From Cyanobacteria bacterium Co-bin13 (GTDB lineage Bacteria; Cyanobacteriota; Cyanobacteriia; Phormidesmidales; Phormidesmidaceae): a stretch of DNA of 16,300 nt. A program made the position numbers and the translations under genes. Below, piece after piece: positions 5,875 through 13,236 of the stretch. The notes under the pieces are model-generated. The model was not told where the DNA came from. It made no database searches and saw only the letters and a program-made list of their open reading frames with translations. Location of the stretch: positions 1 through 16,300 of the forward strand of contig JACVRP010000032.1 in NCBI GenBank assembly GCA_014534385.1, given 5' to 3'. Positions within the stretch are counted from its first letter, which is position 1; each line of letters begins with the position of its first letter.

Positions 5875-7701
5875 ATGCTTCTTTCTAAAAAGCCTCCTCT
5901 TTTGCTGACGGTTGGAGCTGCCCTGCTGCTGGTTGGAGGCGGGGCAGTCGCTTACTGGGGCCTGTCTCGCCGCGATACGGCTCAAAATTTACCGATTGGG
6001 GTGCGTGCTGTTCCCGAAGACGCGGTGATGGCCTTTTCCCTCAGTACCGATGAGGCAGAGTGGCGTAGGCTGCGGCAGTTTGGTACCCCCGAGACCCAGG
6101 CCCAGTTTGACCAGTTTTTGGCGCAGTGGCGCGATCGCATCCTCACCGATAATGGCCTCACCTTCGCTGCCGATGTCGAGCCCTGGGTAGGGCCAGAGGT
6201 GACGGTCGCCATTCTGCCCGACCAGGAGGGAGCTACCGAGCCTACCCCCCTGCCGCTGCCCGAAGATGTCGCCAATACCCTTATGATCGTGCCAATTGCC
6301 GATCCGGCAGCAGCTCAGGCGCGGTTTTCAGGCCAGATTGAGCGGTCTCAGACGGGAGAGGCTCAAGACTACAAAGGGGTGACTATTCAGCCGCTAGCAG
6401 GGGCCGAGGGGACAACCCTCTACGCCGCCGTGCTGGGCACTGAGATGGTGGTTCTCAGCAACCAGTTTGTCACCGTGGAGCGCTCCATCGACGCCTTTAA
6501 AGGCGGCAAGTCGCTGGTGGATTTGCCCGGCTTAAGTCGGGCGTTTGAGCAGATCCGAGGCAGTGACGCCTTCTCCCGCTTCTATGTCAATGTGCCCTCC
6601 GCAGTGCAAACCCTGGTTAGCACTGCCCAGCCCGCACTGCCCCCAGCTCAGATAGAGACCTTTCAAACAGACCGGGGATTGGTGGGGGCTATCAACCTGG
6701 AGACTCGTGGCGTCCGCGTAGAGAGCGTTAGCTGGCTCCCTCCGGATACAGACCAAACCTTTCCCCAAGACAACAGTACGACTCAGCTGACCCAGCGGAT
6801 TCCGTCAGAGTCGCTGCTGTTCGCCTCAGGCGGCAACTTTCAGCGGTTTTGGGAAGATCTCAAAGCCCGCAGGTCCCTAGCAAGTCTGCTACCCATCGAC
6901 CCTGAAAACTTGTCCGTGAGCCTGCAAGCAGCCACCGGACTGACGCTAGAAGAAGATCTGCTGCCCTGGACTCAAGGTGAGTTTGCCCTGGGAATTTTGG
7001 CTCCGCCTCAGGCCCCGCCCGCGACAGCAGGCCAAGAGCCACTGCCCAATCCTGCCCTGGTGCTGATGCTAAAGGCCAGCGATCGCAAAGCCGCTGAAGC
7101 CACGCTGACCCAGCTCAATGAGGTCATGGCAACCCGATACCGCTACGCCGTCGATACCGCTGACCTGAAGGGGGTAGCCGTCACCCGCTGGACCTCACCG
7201 TTTCAGTCACTCACCATGAGCCACGGCTGGCTAGAGGGGGATGTGGTCTTTCTGTCGCTAGGAGAAGGAATCGAGAGTGCGATCGCACCGCTCCCCCGAC
7301 AGTCTCTGGCGCAAAGCAGCCTCTTTCAGCTCACGACTGCCCAGGCCCCCCGGCTCAACAACGGTCATTTTTTCCTCAACCTAAAGGCGATGGCCGAGGC
7401 CCAAAACAGCCTGCTCCTGCCGCCCCTGCCCCAGGATGGCATCATTGCCTCCCAGGCCGTTGAGGGCCTTGGCGTAACGGCAACAGCGCTGGGAGAGCGG
7501 CAGGTGCGCTACGACCTGTTTGTGGCGCTGAACCGAGGCAACCGCCCCGGAGCCCTGCCCCAGCTCAAAGATGCCGCCCCCAGCCCAGAGACCGGTTCAG
7601 AGAACAATTCGACCCCTGAAGCAACCCCTGAAGCAACCCCTGAAGCAACTTCCGAACCTACACCTGCACCAGAAACTTCGCAACCCTCAGATGAGGAGTA
7701 A
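5875..7701 (+). CDS. DUF3352 family membrane-anchored protein
   Basis: 608 residues. The N-terminus has two lysines and then a hydrophobic helix (about 8-29, LLLTVGAALLLVGGGAVAYW), so it is a signal anchor or uncleaved signal. The rest should lie in the periplasm or thylakoid lumen. The body (VPEDAVMAFSLSTDEAEWRRLRQFGTP near 46-72, LTFAADVEPWVGPEVTVAILP near 94-116, then a second similar half with LLPWTQGEFALGIL near 360-375) has the layout of cyanobacterial DUF3352 proteins, which have no established function that I know of. The last 45 residues are a Pro/Glu/Thr linker containing a perfect threefold TPEA repeat. The ATG at 5875 follows GGAAGGGTA about 16 bases upstream, a rather distant ribosome binding site. 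ccsA follows 71 bases downstream on the same strand and could be co-transcribed. Confidence 0.75.
   Translation: MLLSKKPPLLLTVGAALLLVGGGAVAYWGLSRRDTAQNLPIGVRAVPEDAVMAFSLSTDEAEWRRLRQFGTPETQAQFDQFLAQWRDRILTDNGLTFAADVEPWVGPEVTVAILPDQEGATEPTPLPLPEDVANTLMIVPIADPAAAQARFSGQIERSQTGEAQDYKGVTIQPLAGAEGTTLYAAVLGTEMVVLSNQFVTVERSIDAFKGGKSLVDLPGLSRAFEQIRGSDAFSRFYVNVPSAVQTLVSTAQPALPPAQIETFQTDRGLVGAINLETRGVRVESVSWLPPDTDQTFPQDNSTTQLTQRIPSESLLFASGGNFQRFWEDLKARRSLASLLPIDPENLSVSLQAATGLTLEEDLLPWTQGEFALGILAPPQAPPATAGQEPLPNPALVLMLKASDRKAAEATLTQLNEVMATRYRYAVDTADLKGVAVTRWTSPFQSLTMSHGWLEGDVVFLSLGEGIESAIAPLPRQSLAQSSLFQLTTAQAPRLNNGHFFLNLKAMAEAQNSLLLPPLPQDGIIASQAVEGLGVTATALGERQVRYDLFVALNRGNRPGALPQLKDAAPSPETGSENNSTPEATPEATPEATSEPTPAPETSQPSDEE
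7612..7647 (+). repeat. Three perfect 12-bp tandem repeats (TPEA)
   Basis: ACCCCTGAAGCA occurs three times head to tail (7612-7623, 7624-7635, 7636-7647), in frame, encoding TPEA three times in the C-terminal linker of the DUF3352 protein. A degenerate fourth copy (ACTTCCGAACCT) follows. The identical nucleotide units suggest recent slippage. Confidence 0.9.
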
Positions 7702-7719
7702 TCATCCGGCTGCTCAAAG

Positions 7720-7745
7720 TCTGTAGGATAGAGATCTGTAGGATA
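7720..7745. repeat. Perfect 11-bp direct repeat upstream of ccsA
   Basis: TCTGTAGGATA occurs at 7720-7730 and again at 7735-7745, separated by GAGA (15-base period). The second copy ends 27 bases before the ccsA start codon. It could be a paired regulator site or a small slippage duplication; each copy also offers a TAGGATA stretch resembling a -10 box. Confidence 0.6.
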
Positions 7746-7772
7746 AAACCAAGCGATTTTGCAAGCAGCGTC

Positions 7773-8771
7773 ATGGATTTGATTACCCTCCAGGGCTGGC
7801 TAGACAACCTTTCCTTTGCCGTCCTCTTTGTTACGCTGCTCCTGTACTGGAGCGGTGCGGCCTTTCCCCGGTTCACCTGGCTACCTAGCCTTGGCACTGC
7901 AGGCATGGCCGTAGCCAACCTGGCGATCGCAGCGCTGCTAGCAGCCCGCTGGATTGAGGCAGGCTACTTTCCCATGAGCAACCTCTATGAGTCGCTCTTT
8001 GCCCTGGCCTGGGGAGTAACGGCTATGCACCTGGTGGCCGAGCGCATGAGCCGCAGCCCTCTAGTGGGCACAGTCACCGCCCCCGTCGCGATGGGTATTG
8101 CCGCCTTTGCGGCGCTGTCTTTGCCCGACACCATGCAGGCCTCTGAGCCCCTGGTTCCGGCCCTCAAGTCAAACTGGCTGATGATGCACGTCAGCGTTAT
8201 GCTGCTGAGCTACGCAGCGCTGATGGTGGGGTCGTTGCTTGCGATCGCATTCCTAATTGTTACCCGAGGTCAGGCGATCGAGCTAAAAGGCAGCTCTGTG
8301 GGCACCGGCAGCTTCCGGAATGTCAAGCTGCAGCGCCAGAGCGACCCCGTTGCCCCAGCCGCTGCCGCAATCACTGCAGCCGAGGGCGGTACCGCCGTGC
8401 TAGAAAAAGCGCAGCCCGCCGCTGCGACAGCCCCCCTGTCACCCCAGCGCCTCACCCTGGCCGACACCCTCGACAACATTAGCTACCGCATTATTGGCCT
8501 GGGCTTTCCGCTGCTGACCATCGGCATTATTGCCGGAGCCGTTTGGGCCAATGAAGCCTGGGGCTCCTACTGGAGCTGGGACCCCAAAGAGACCTGGGCG
8601 CTGATTACCTGGCTGGTATTTGCCGCCTACCTCCATGCCCGCATTACCAAGGGCTGGCAGGGTCGTCGCCCCGCGATTCTGGCAGCTTCTGGGTTTGTCG
8701 TGGTTTGGGTCTGCTACTTGGGAGTCAACCTGTTAGGCAAAGGGCTGCACAGCTACGGCTGGTTCTTCTAA
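7773..8771 (+). CDS. ccsA: Cytochrome c biogenesis protein CcsA (system II heme handling; CcsB-type in some naming)
   Basis: 332 residues, highly hydrophobic, about eight membrane helices. The tryptophan-rich WWD heme-handling motif is clear at about 258-277 (WANEAWGSYWSWDPKETW). Conserved-looking histidines flank it: H139 in LMMHVS, H288 in AYLHARITKGW, and H326 in the C-terminal GLHSYGWFF. With Ccs1/CcsB it forms the system II synthase that carries heme across the membrane and attaches it to CXXCH apocytochromes, needed for cytochrome f, c6 and c550. Ccs1 is not in this window. An Ala/Pro/Gln-rich stretch at about 167-225 between helices looks like a lineage insertion. The start is the ATG at 7773; no strong Shine-Dalgarno is visible. 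It may be cotranscribed with the DUF3352 gene, and a strong hairpin ends it at 8790-8814. Confidence 0.93.
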   Translation: MDLITLQGWLDNLSFAVLFVTLLLYWSGAAFPRFTWLPSLGTAGMAVANLAIAALLAARWIEAGYFPMSNLYESLFALAWGVTAMHLVAERMSRSPLVGTVTAPVAMGIAAFAALSLPDTMQASEPLVPALKSNWLMMHVSVMLLSYAALMVGSLLAIAFLIVTRGQAIELKGSSVGTGSFRNVKLQRQSDPVAPAAAAITAAEGGTAVLEKAQPAAATAPLSPQRLTLADTLDNISYRIIGLGFPLLTIGIIAGAVWANEAWGSYWSWDPKETWALITWLVFAAYLHARITKGWQGRRPAILAASGFVVVWVCYLGVNLLGKGLHSYGWFF

Positions 8772-8789
8772 CCTACCCTTGGGCCTCAC

Positions 8790-8814
8790 CTTAAGCCCCC
8801 AAGCGGGGCTTAAG
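8790..8814. terminator. Bidirectional terminator between ccsA and the SDR gene
   Basis: CTTAAGCCCC (8790-8799) and GGGGCTTAAG (8805-8814) pair perfectly over a 5-base loop. The stem overlaps the stop codon of the convergent minus-strand gene (8810-8812) and lies 19 bases after the ccsA stop. It lacks a long T-run, but position and stability fit a shared terminator. Confidence 0.7.
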
Positions 8815-9472
8815 CGACCTGGGCAAACAGCTCCTGAAAAGATTTTGGCTCTGCCGACTCTTCTGCCACAATTTCCACAATCTTATTGCGAGCGCCGGGC
8901 TGAAAAAGAGCTTCTACGCAGGTTTCAGCTACTTTTAAGCGCGGCACATTGCCCTCAGAGAGAGAGTCTGCCGAGGCCATCACTAGAGGCCGTTCATCTG
9001 TGTCCTCATTCTTCAAGCCGCCGGGGCGAACGATGGTATAAACCAGGCCGCTCTGCTGCAGGTACTCCTCTGCCCGCTTCTTCCACACCAGGATGAGCCA
9101 GAAGAGGTTGAGTGGGTGGAAAAACTGCGATGTACACAGAGAAGACACCATAACAAAGTGTTCAATGCCGCTCTCTTTAGCAGCATCAACCAGGTTCTTC
9201 GTGCCTTCGTAGTCCACCTTATAGGGCCCTGTTGGGTCTAAGCTGGGGCGGGCACCTGTGGCCGAGAGCAGGACGGTGCAGTCTGCGATCGCAAGCCGCA
9301 CCGCTTCTCGATCCGTTACATCTCCCTGGGCTAGCTCCACCTCAATCGGCAAAATAGTGCGCGCCTTCACTGCATCTCGGACCAGCGCCTTCACCGGAAC
9401 ACCTCGCTGCACCAGCGTTCGCACGATTCGCTGCCCTGTTTCTCCGGTTGCCCCTGCTACAAAGGCTTTCAT
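8810..9472 (-). CDS. NAD(P)-binding SDR-family protein (Tic62/Ycf39-like atypical SDR)
   Basis: About 220 residues from the ATG at 9472 (a GTG at 9478 would add two residues). An N-terminal Rossmann motif (KAFVAGATGETGQRIV, glycines of GATGETG) is followed by ALVRD, GDVTD, a VLLSATGARPSLDP segment, DYEGTKNLVDAAKESGIEHFVMVSS, and IVRPGGL near 150. This is the pattern of atypical SDRs related to plant TIC62 and cyanobacterial Ycf39-like proteins, which bind NADP and often work in photosystem assembly or redox sensing. The usual YXXXK catalytic pair is not obvious; KKRAEEYLQQSGLVYTIVRP replaces it. That suggests a binding or reductase-like function different from classical SDRs. The substrate is unknown. 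AGGAG at 9484-9488 lies 11 bases from the ATG and 5 from the GTG, so the start is slightly uncertain. Confidence 0.8.
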   Translation of the reverse strand: MKAFVAGATGETGQRIVRTLVQRGVPVKALVRDAVKARTILPIEVELAQGDVTDREAVRLAIADCTVLLSATGARPSLDPTGPYKVDYEGTKNLVDAAKESGIEHFVMVSSLCTSQFFHPLNLFWLILVWKKRAEEYLQQSGLVYTIVRPGGLKNEDTDERPLVMASADSLSEGNVPRLKVAETCVEALFQPGARNKIVEIVAEESAEPKSFQELFAQVA

Positions 9473-9478
9473 AGACAC

Positions 9479-9827
9479 ACTGTCTCCTGTCTAGTTGTTT
9501 TTTGACTGCTGATTTTTAAGCGCCATAGGCTCATACGCCACTGAGCACCGCTAAATTACGTAGTAAGTTCCTTCCTCCCAAAAATAAGGAAGAATTTCTC
9601 CGTAGATCGCTCTATGAAGCTTTCTTGCAAATCAGGCTATGGTGTGACTGATTTCGTAAAGGGACTGTCATCCCGTGACACTCGTCACAGATTCATCCTT
9701 TTCGCCCAGATTAGGATGTGCCTGACCTGGTTAAGTTAAGTAAGGAACCCTACAATGGAACCTTACCTTGGCTCCCAGGAAAGGCGCATCTCCTGATTTG
9801 CTGATTGTGGTTTAGTTCTGCTCATCT
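9479..9827. other. Divergent regulatory spacer
   Basis: A 349-base spacer between the divergent SDR and DUF1997 genes. It contains the ribosome binding site of the SDR gene, a weak inverted repeat CTTCCT/AGGAAG (9571-9592), an isolated TGTGA half site (9643-9647), the CRP-like palindrome (9674-9689) and a possible -10 box TACAAT (9751-9756) without a good -35 box. No RNA gene or credible small ORF is seen. Confidence 0.5.
9674..9689. promoter_or_regulatory. CRP/SyCRP1-like binding site
   Basis: CGTGACACTCGTCACA fits TGTGA-N6-TCACA with one mismatch (the first base), and its inner GTGAC/GTCAC arms are a perfect inverted repeat. It lies about 140 bases before the DUF1997 start and roughly 80 bases before the start of transcription implied by TACAAT at 9751-9756, a distance at which CRP-type activators can work. 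It could also serve the divergent SDR gene. Confidence 0.45.
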
Positions 9828-10547
9828 ATGCAGTCATCGCCGATTAATCCCTATTCCTCATCCGCGCCTGATCAGTTTATTGAGGCAGTCTCTGGGATCC
9901 TCGAAAATTCCGAAAACCCTCATGCGATCGATGGCTTAATGAACGCCGTTGCCTTTGAAGGACAATACATTGGGCAAATGGAAATGACGGCTGACCCGGC
10001 CACTGTCGCCCGCTACCTGGATGTTCACCAGGAGTGGTTTAAGCGATGTGCTCAGCCAATGGAAGTCGAGCCCATTACCGAAAATGGGTATGCCCTTTTA
10101 ATTGGCCACTTTGGTGCCCTTGGCTATGAGGTAGATCCTCAGATCGGGCTGCATCTGCTGCCCCAAGACCAGGGGGTTTACCGCATCGAGACCATTCCCA
10201 TTCCTGGGTATACTCCGCCGGGCTACGACGTCGACTTCCGGGCGGCCCTCCAGCTCAAAGAGTCTGCCAATGAGGCTGCCTTAAACGGGGTCGGTACTCG
10301 GGTAGAGTGGGAACTCCACTTGACCGTCAAGATTCAGTTTCCCCGCTTTATCCACGCTCTCCCGGGATCGCTGGTCAAGGTATCAGGCGACCGCCTGCTA
10401 AACCAGATCGTGCGGCAGGTGTCGAAGCGGCTAACCCGTAAGGTGCAGGAAGACTTTCATGAGTCTCTGAACCTGCCCCTACCTCAGAGCTACCACGGTC
10501 ACCACTTTTGGTCTGGCTGGGGCAAAGGGCAGGCCGCCGAGGAGTAG
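9828..10547 (+). CDS. DUF1997 family protein
   Basis: 239 residues, no signal peptide or membrane helix. After a polar N-terminus (about 1-45) there is a core beginning FEGQYIGQMEMTADPATVARYLDVHQEWFKRC (about 44-75), continuing through a beta-rich middle (PQIGLHLLPQDQGVYRIETIPIPGY) and ending in an amphipathic C-terminal helix (LLNQIVRQVSKRLTRKVQEDFH). I assign DUF1997 from the overall pattern: cyanobacterial and plastid proteins of about 200 residues with a SRPBCC/START-like lipid or ligand-binding shape. The assignment is from memory, and no biochemical function is established that I know of. The ATG at 9828 lacks a clear Shine-Dalgarno. It is followed by a strong terminator at 10608-10653. 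Control by the CRP-like site upstream is possible. Confidence 0.65.
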   Translation: MQSSPINPYSSSAPDQFIEAVSGILENSENPHAIDGLMNAVAFEGQYIGQMEMTADPATVARYLDVHQEWFKRCAQPMEVEPITENGYALLIGHFGALGYEVDPQIGLHLLPQDQGVYRIETIPIPGYTPPGYDVDFRAALQLKESANEAALNGVGTRVEWELHLTVKIQFPRFIHALPGSLVKVSGDRLLNQIVRQVSKRLTRKVQEDFHESLNLPLPQSYHGHHFWSGWGKGQAAEE

Positions 10548-10607
10548 GGAAGGGCAGGCAAAAGGGAAAAGTCTGGTGCTTTAGCCCTTTCTGTCCCCAT
10601 CTGCATT

Positions 10608-10653
10608 AAAAACGATAGCCGCTTGAACTCTTGTTCCGGCGGCTATCGTTTTT
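10608..10653. terminator. Strong bidirectional Rho-independent terminator
   Basis: AAAAACGATAGCCGC (10608-10622) pairs perfectly with GCGGCTATCGTTTTT (10639-10653), a 15-base stem with a T-run on both strands. The 16-base loop can itself form a GAAC/GTTC stem. It separates the convergent DUF1997 and DUF4079 genes. Confidence 0.92.
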
Positions 10654-10700
10654 GGTTTTGACGGATTGTGTCAGGCCAACCGGGCGGGTGACTGCTGCCG

Positions 10701-11162
10701 CTAGAAATCGGCTAAAATCCGCTGCACAATCTGCACCCCGGTTACCGCCTGCCAGCCAAACAGGCCCACCAACGCTCCATTAAGCGCAATGTGAGTATAG
10801 CGGGCAGTATCGTTCCCCTTCTGCATGAAGGGAACCATCGCGGTGGAGGTCGCAATAATACCGGTCATTCCCAAACCGACGAGCAGGTGTGGCCCAAAAA
10901 AGAGCTTGCCGTTGTTGATATAGGTAACTGCCATGCCGCCAATGCTGCCAATGATCATCAGCGCCAACAGCAGCGATCCGATCTGGTGATGGCGAATGTT
11001 GAAACGGCCCTTCAACAGCTCTTTTTTGGCATCCCCCTCAGAGAGGCGGGTCTTGCGCCACTTCATGCCCAGGTAAAAGGCGTAGAGGGTCAGGGCCAGC
11101 AGACCCCACATCATCAGTGGATGAATGAAATTCAGATAAGGCTTAATCGACTCAATGCTCAT
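10701..11162 (-). CDS. DUF4079 family four-helix membrane protein
   Basis: 153 residues from the ATG at 11162. An upstream in-frame TTG (11189) would add nine residues but falls at or before the transcription start predicted from the promoter at 11192-11221, so I reject it. Four hydrophobic helices are seen: about 14-33, 61-81, 91-111 and 123-144. Histidines sit at or near helix ends: FIHPLMMW (H14), NIRHHQIGS (H58, H59), FGPHLLVG (H92) and YTHIALNG (H124). The pattern fits cyanobacterial DUF4079 proteins and resembles the heme-coordinating layout of cytochrome b561-type membrane proteins, so a heme-binding redox role is possible but unproven. It probably lies in the plasma or thylakoid membrane. 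It is convergent with the DUF1997 gene across the 10608-10653 terminator. Confidence 0.75.
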   Translation of the reverse strand: MSIESIKPYLNFIHPLMMWGLLALTLYAFYLGMKWRKTRLSEGDAKKELLKGRFNIRHHQIGSLLLALMIIGSIGGMAVTYINNGKLFFGPHLLVGLGMTGIIATSTAMVPFMQKGNDTARYTHIALNGALVGLFGWQAVTGVQIVQRILADF

Positions 11163-11191
11163 AGAGTTTAAGGCGGCACGACTTAACAAAA

Positions 11192-11221
11192 ATTATAGAA
11201 TTATCGATCCCGATGACGCAA
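11192..11221 (-). promoter_or_regulatory. Sigma70 promoter for the DUF4079 gene
   Basis: On the minus strand TTGCGT (11221-11216) is followed after 18 bases by a perfect TATAAT (11197-11192). Transcription would start near 11185, some 23 bases before the ATG at 11162, which favours that start codon. Confidence 0.55.
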
Positions 11222-11256
11222 AGGGCAGGGCAGCATAAGTTACATTCCCCAAAGAC

Positions 11257-11285
11257 TTACAGACATTATCACCACCTGGTAATCT
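11257..11285 (+). promoter_or_regulatory. Possible promoter for the M48 protease gene
   Basis: TTACAG (11257-11262) and TAATCT (11280-11285) are separated by 17 bases, giving a moderate sigma70 match about 75 bases before the start codon at 11361. Confidence 0.4.
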
Positions 11286-11360
11286 AAGGCTGAAACAGTA
11301 CCTAGGAAGCATCTCCAGCCATTTACTAAGAACTAGCGGATCTCCCGAAGGACGTTGAGC

Positions 11361-13091
11361 ATGAAATCTTGGCAGCGGTTTCTGTCGGCCTTAATGGCAG
11401 GGTTTCTGATTGCCTGCCTGGTCGGAGGCATCCCCTTTCAAGGGCACCTGGTAAGCGCAGCAGAACCCCCAGTCGAGCCAGCAGCGACTTCCCCTGAGCC
11501 GGCTCCTGCCACGGGAGACACGCTTGAGGTGGAAGGCGTTTCCACGGGTGATACGCTGCCTGTACCCGCAGAAGAGCAGCCCGACGGCACGCTCAGAGTG
11601 CCAGAGGAGTTGCGATCGCCTTTTCCCGATGCCGCCAGTGAAGCCGAATCGGCTCCGGAGGATGCGGCAGCGGCAGAGGTTACAAGCGAATCGTTGCTAG
11701 CAGGCATGGAGCCAGAGGAGGCGGCCCGAGCCCAGCTGCTGATGCAGGCCGATCAGCTTTATCTGGCCGGAGATACCCAGGCGGCCGAACCACTCTACCG
11801 CCAGGCCAAAGACCCCGAGTGGAATGCTGAGCTTGATTTGCCGATCCAGGTTGAGCCGATTACCGACCCGGCTGCTCTGCCGCCAGCCGCTGCCGTCTAT
11901 TGGCGCGAGGCCCAGGCTGGAAGGGAAGCCGGTTTGCCTAGGCGGACTCGGGTGCCGCTGGAGCTGTTAGTCAAGGAATATCCTGAGTTTTTGCCGGGGC
12001 AAGCGCTGTACGTGGATTACCTGCTGCAGCAGAACCAGGCCGAGGAGGCGAGGCAGGTGGTGGAGAGTGCGATCGCACGTTATCCCTTCAATCCCGACCT
12101 GATCAAAGTCCAGACCCAGGTCTTAATGCACCAGGAGAAATGGCTAGAGGCCGCCATTACCGCCCGCCAGTTCACCCTGTTTAACCCCGACCACCCCGAA
12201 AACGAGGCAATGCTGCAGCTCTCGCAGGACAACTCCAATCGGTTTCGCTCCGCCCTCAACGAGCGGCTAACGGGCAACCTGATCGGCAACATCATCACCG
12301 GGGCCGCAGGCTACATCCTCACTGGGGGCCTGCTAGGGCCGTTTACCGCCATCAACTCCAGCGTAATTCTGCTGCAGGGTGAAAGCGGCATCGGAGCGCA
12401 GGTAGCCAACCGGGCCGTCGAACAGTTGCCGGTAACCAAAGACGCTGCCGTCGTAAGTTACGTTGACGCCATCGGACAAAAATTAGCTGCTCTGACCGGA
12501 CGAGACGAATTTGACTACGACTTCCATGTGGTCTTAGACGACACGCTAAACGCCTTTGCCCTCCCTGGCGGAAAAGTATTTATCCACGCCGGAGCCATCA
12601 TGAAAACCGATTCGGAGGCGGAGCTAGCCGGTCTGTTGGGCCATGAGATTTCCCACGCCGCCCTCTCCCACGGCTTTCAGCTGGTAACTCAAGGCAACTT
12701 GACCACTAGCCTGGCAGCGTTTATCCCCATCCCCGAGGTAGCTGGGCTGACAGCCAACCTGATCGTCTCCAGCTACTCACGGGAGATGGAGCGCCAGGCC
12801 GATGTGCTGGGCACTCAAATTTTGGCTGCCGGAGACTATGCCGCCGATGGTTTGCACAACCTGAGGATTACGCTGCGAGAGGAGAATAGCGGGCGCACTG
12901 GCTTACCCTGGCTGGCCTCCCATCCGGCCCCAAACGACCGCGTGGGCTACCTCAAACAGCTAGTGGAGCAGGGCGGCTTTAATCGCTTTGCCTACGAGGG
13001 GGTCGAACCCCACCTGAAGATTCGCCAGCAGGTCAGCAAGCTAATGGCAGACTACGAGCGGGAAAAGCCCAGAAACGAACGGCGACGTTGA
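11361..13091 (+). CDS. Secreted M48-family zinc metalloprotease with TPR-like region
   Basis: 576 residues from the ATG at 11361, chosen over the TTG at 11355 because GAAGGA (11347-11352) sits 8 bases before it. The signal peptide spans about residues 1-33 (KSWQRFLSALMAGFLIACLVGG, cleavage near VSA). An acidic Pro/Glu/Ala-rich stretch covers about 34-115. Helical repeats of TPR type follow (AQLLMQADQLYLAGDTQAAEPLYRQA near 124-149, and two more units at about 214-285). The C-terminal M48 peptidase domain has the zinc motif HEISH at 428-432 and the third ligand in SREMERQAD (Glu 477). Both active-site motifs are intact, so it should be an active endopeptidase in the periplasm. TPR plus M48 recalls E. 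coli BepA, which monitors outer-membrane protein assembly, but here the TPR part precedes the protease domain. That role is an inference. Confidence 0.9.
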   Translation: MKSWQRFLSALMAGFLIACLVGGIPFQGHLVSAAEPPVEPAATSPEPAPATGDTLEVEGVSTGDTLPVPAEEQPDGTLRVPEELRSPFPDAASEAESAPEDAAAAEVTSESLLAGMEPEEAARAQLLMQADQLYLAGDTQAAEPLYRQAKDPEWNAELDLPIQVEPITDPAALPPAAAVYWREAQAGREAGLPRRTRVPLELLVKEYPEFLPGQALYVDYLLQQNQAEEARQVVESAIARYPFNPDLIKVQTQVLMHQEKWLEAAITARQFTLFNPDHPENEAMLQLSQDNSNRFRSALNERLTGNLIGNIITGAAGYILTGGLLGPFTAINSSVILLQGESGIGAQVANRAVEQLPVTKDAAVVSYVDAIGQKLAALTGRDEFDYDFHVVLDDTLNAFALPGGKVFIHAGAIMKTDSEAELAGLLGHEISHAALSHGFQLVTQGNLTTSLAAFIPIPEVAGLTANLIVSSYSREMERQADVLGTQILAAGDYAADGLHNLRITLREENSGRTGLPWLASHPAPNDRVGYLKQLVEQGGFNRFAYEGVEPHLKIRQQVSKLMADYEREKPRNERRR

Positions 13092-13151
13092 GGAATGTTG
13101 CAATTCCTAAACCCTCTTCTTTACCTGCGGTTCCATTGATAGACTAAGTTT

Positions 13152-13179
13152 CAGGGTTTGGGTATACTCAAACGCCCTG
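13152..13179. promoter_or_regulatory. Extended dyad upstream of acsF, overlapping a -10-like box
   Basis: GTTTGGGTATACTCAAAC (13156-13173) is an 18-base palindrome with one mismatched pair, centred on GTATAC. Outer arms CAGGG (13152-13156) and CCCTG (13175-13179) extend the symmetry with a 2-base offset. The centre contains TATACT (13163-13168), a good -10 box, about 145 bases before the acsF start. An operator or a leader hairpin are both possible. Confidence 0.5.
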
Positions 13180-13236
13180 CTATTGTAGACTTCAGCCAAT
13201 TTTAGGTTCACTCCTCGGCTGGACAGCTCTGTAACA

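Noticed and set aside
5779..5985. 68-codon minus-strand frame over the DUF3352 start
   Set aside because: Overlaps the start of a strong gene on the other strand, with no ribosome binding site or recognisable motif.
8779..9096. 105-codon plus-strand frame after ccsA
   Set aside because: It starts at the shared terminator and is antisense to the SDR gene; its composition is not protein-like.
11163..11189. TTG start for the DUF4079 gene
   Set aside because: The predicted transcription start near 11185 lies downstream of this codon, and the ATG at 11162 begins the recognisable protein.
13092..13107. GGAAT/ATTCC hairpin directly after the M48 gene
   Set aside because: A five-pair stem without a T-run is too weak to call a terminator.
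13136..13168. TTGATA and TATACT as a promoter pair for acsF
   Set aside because: The spacing is 21 bases, too long for a normal sigma70 promoter; only the -10-like box was kept as part of the dyad entry.
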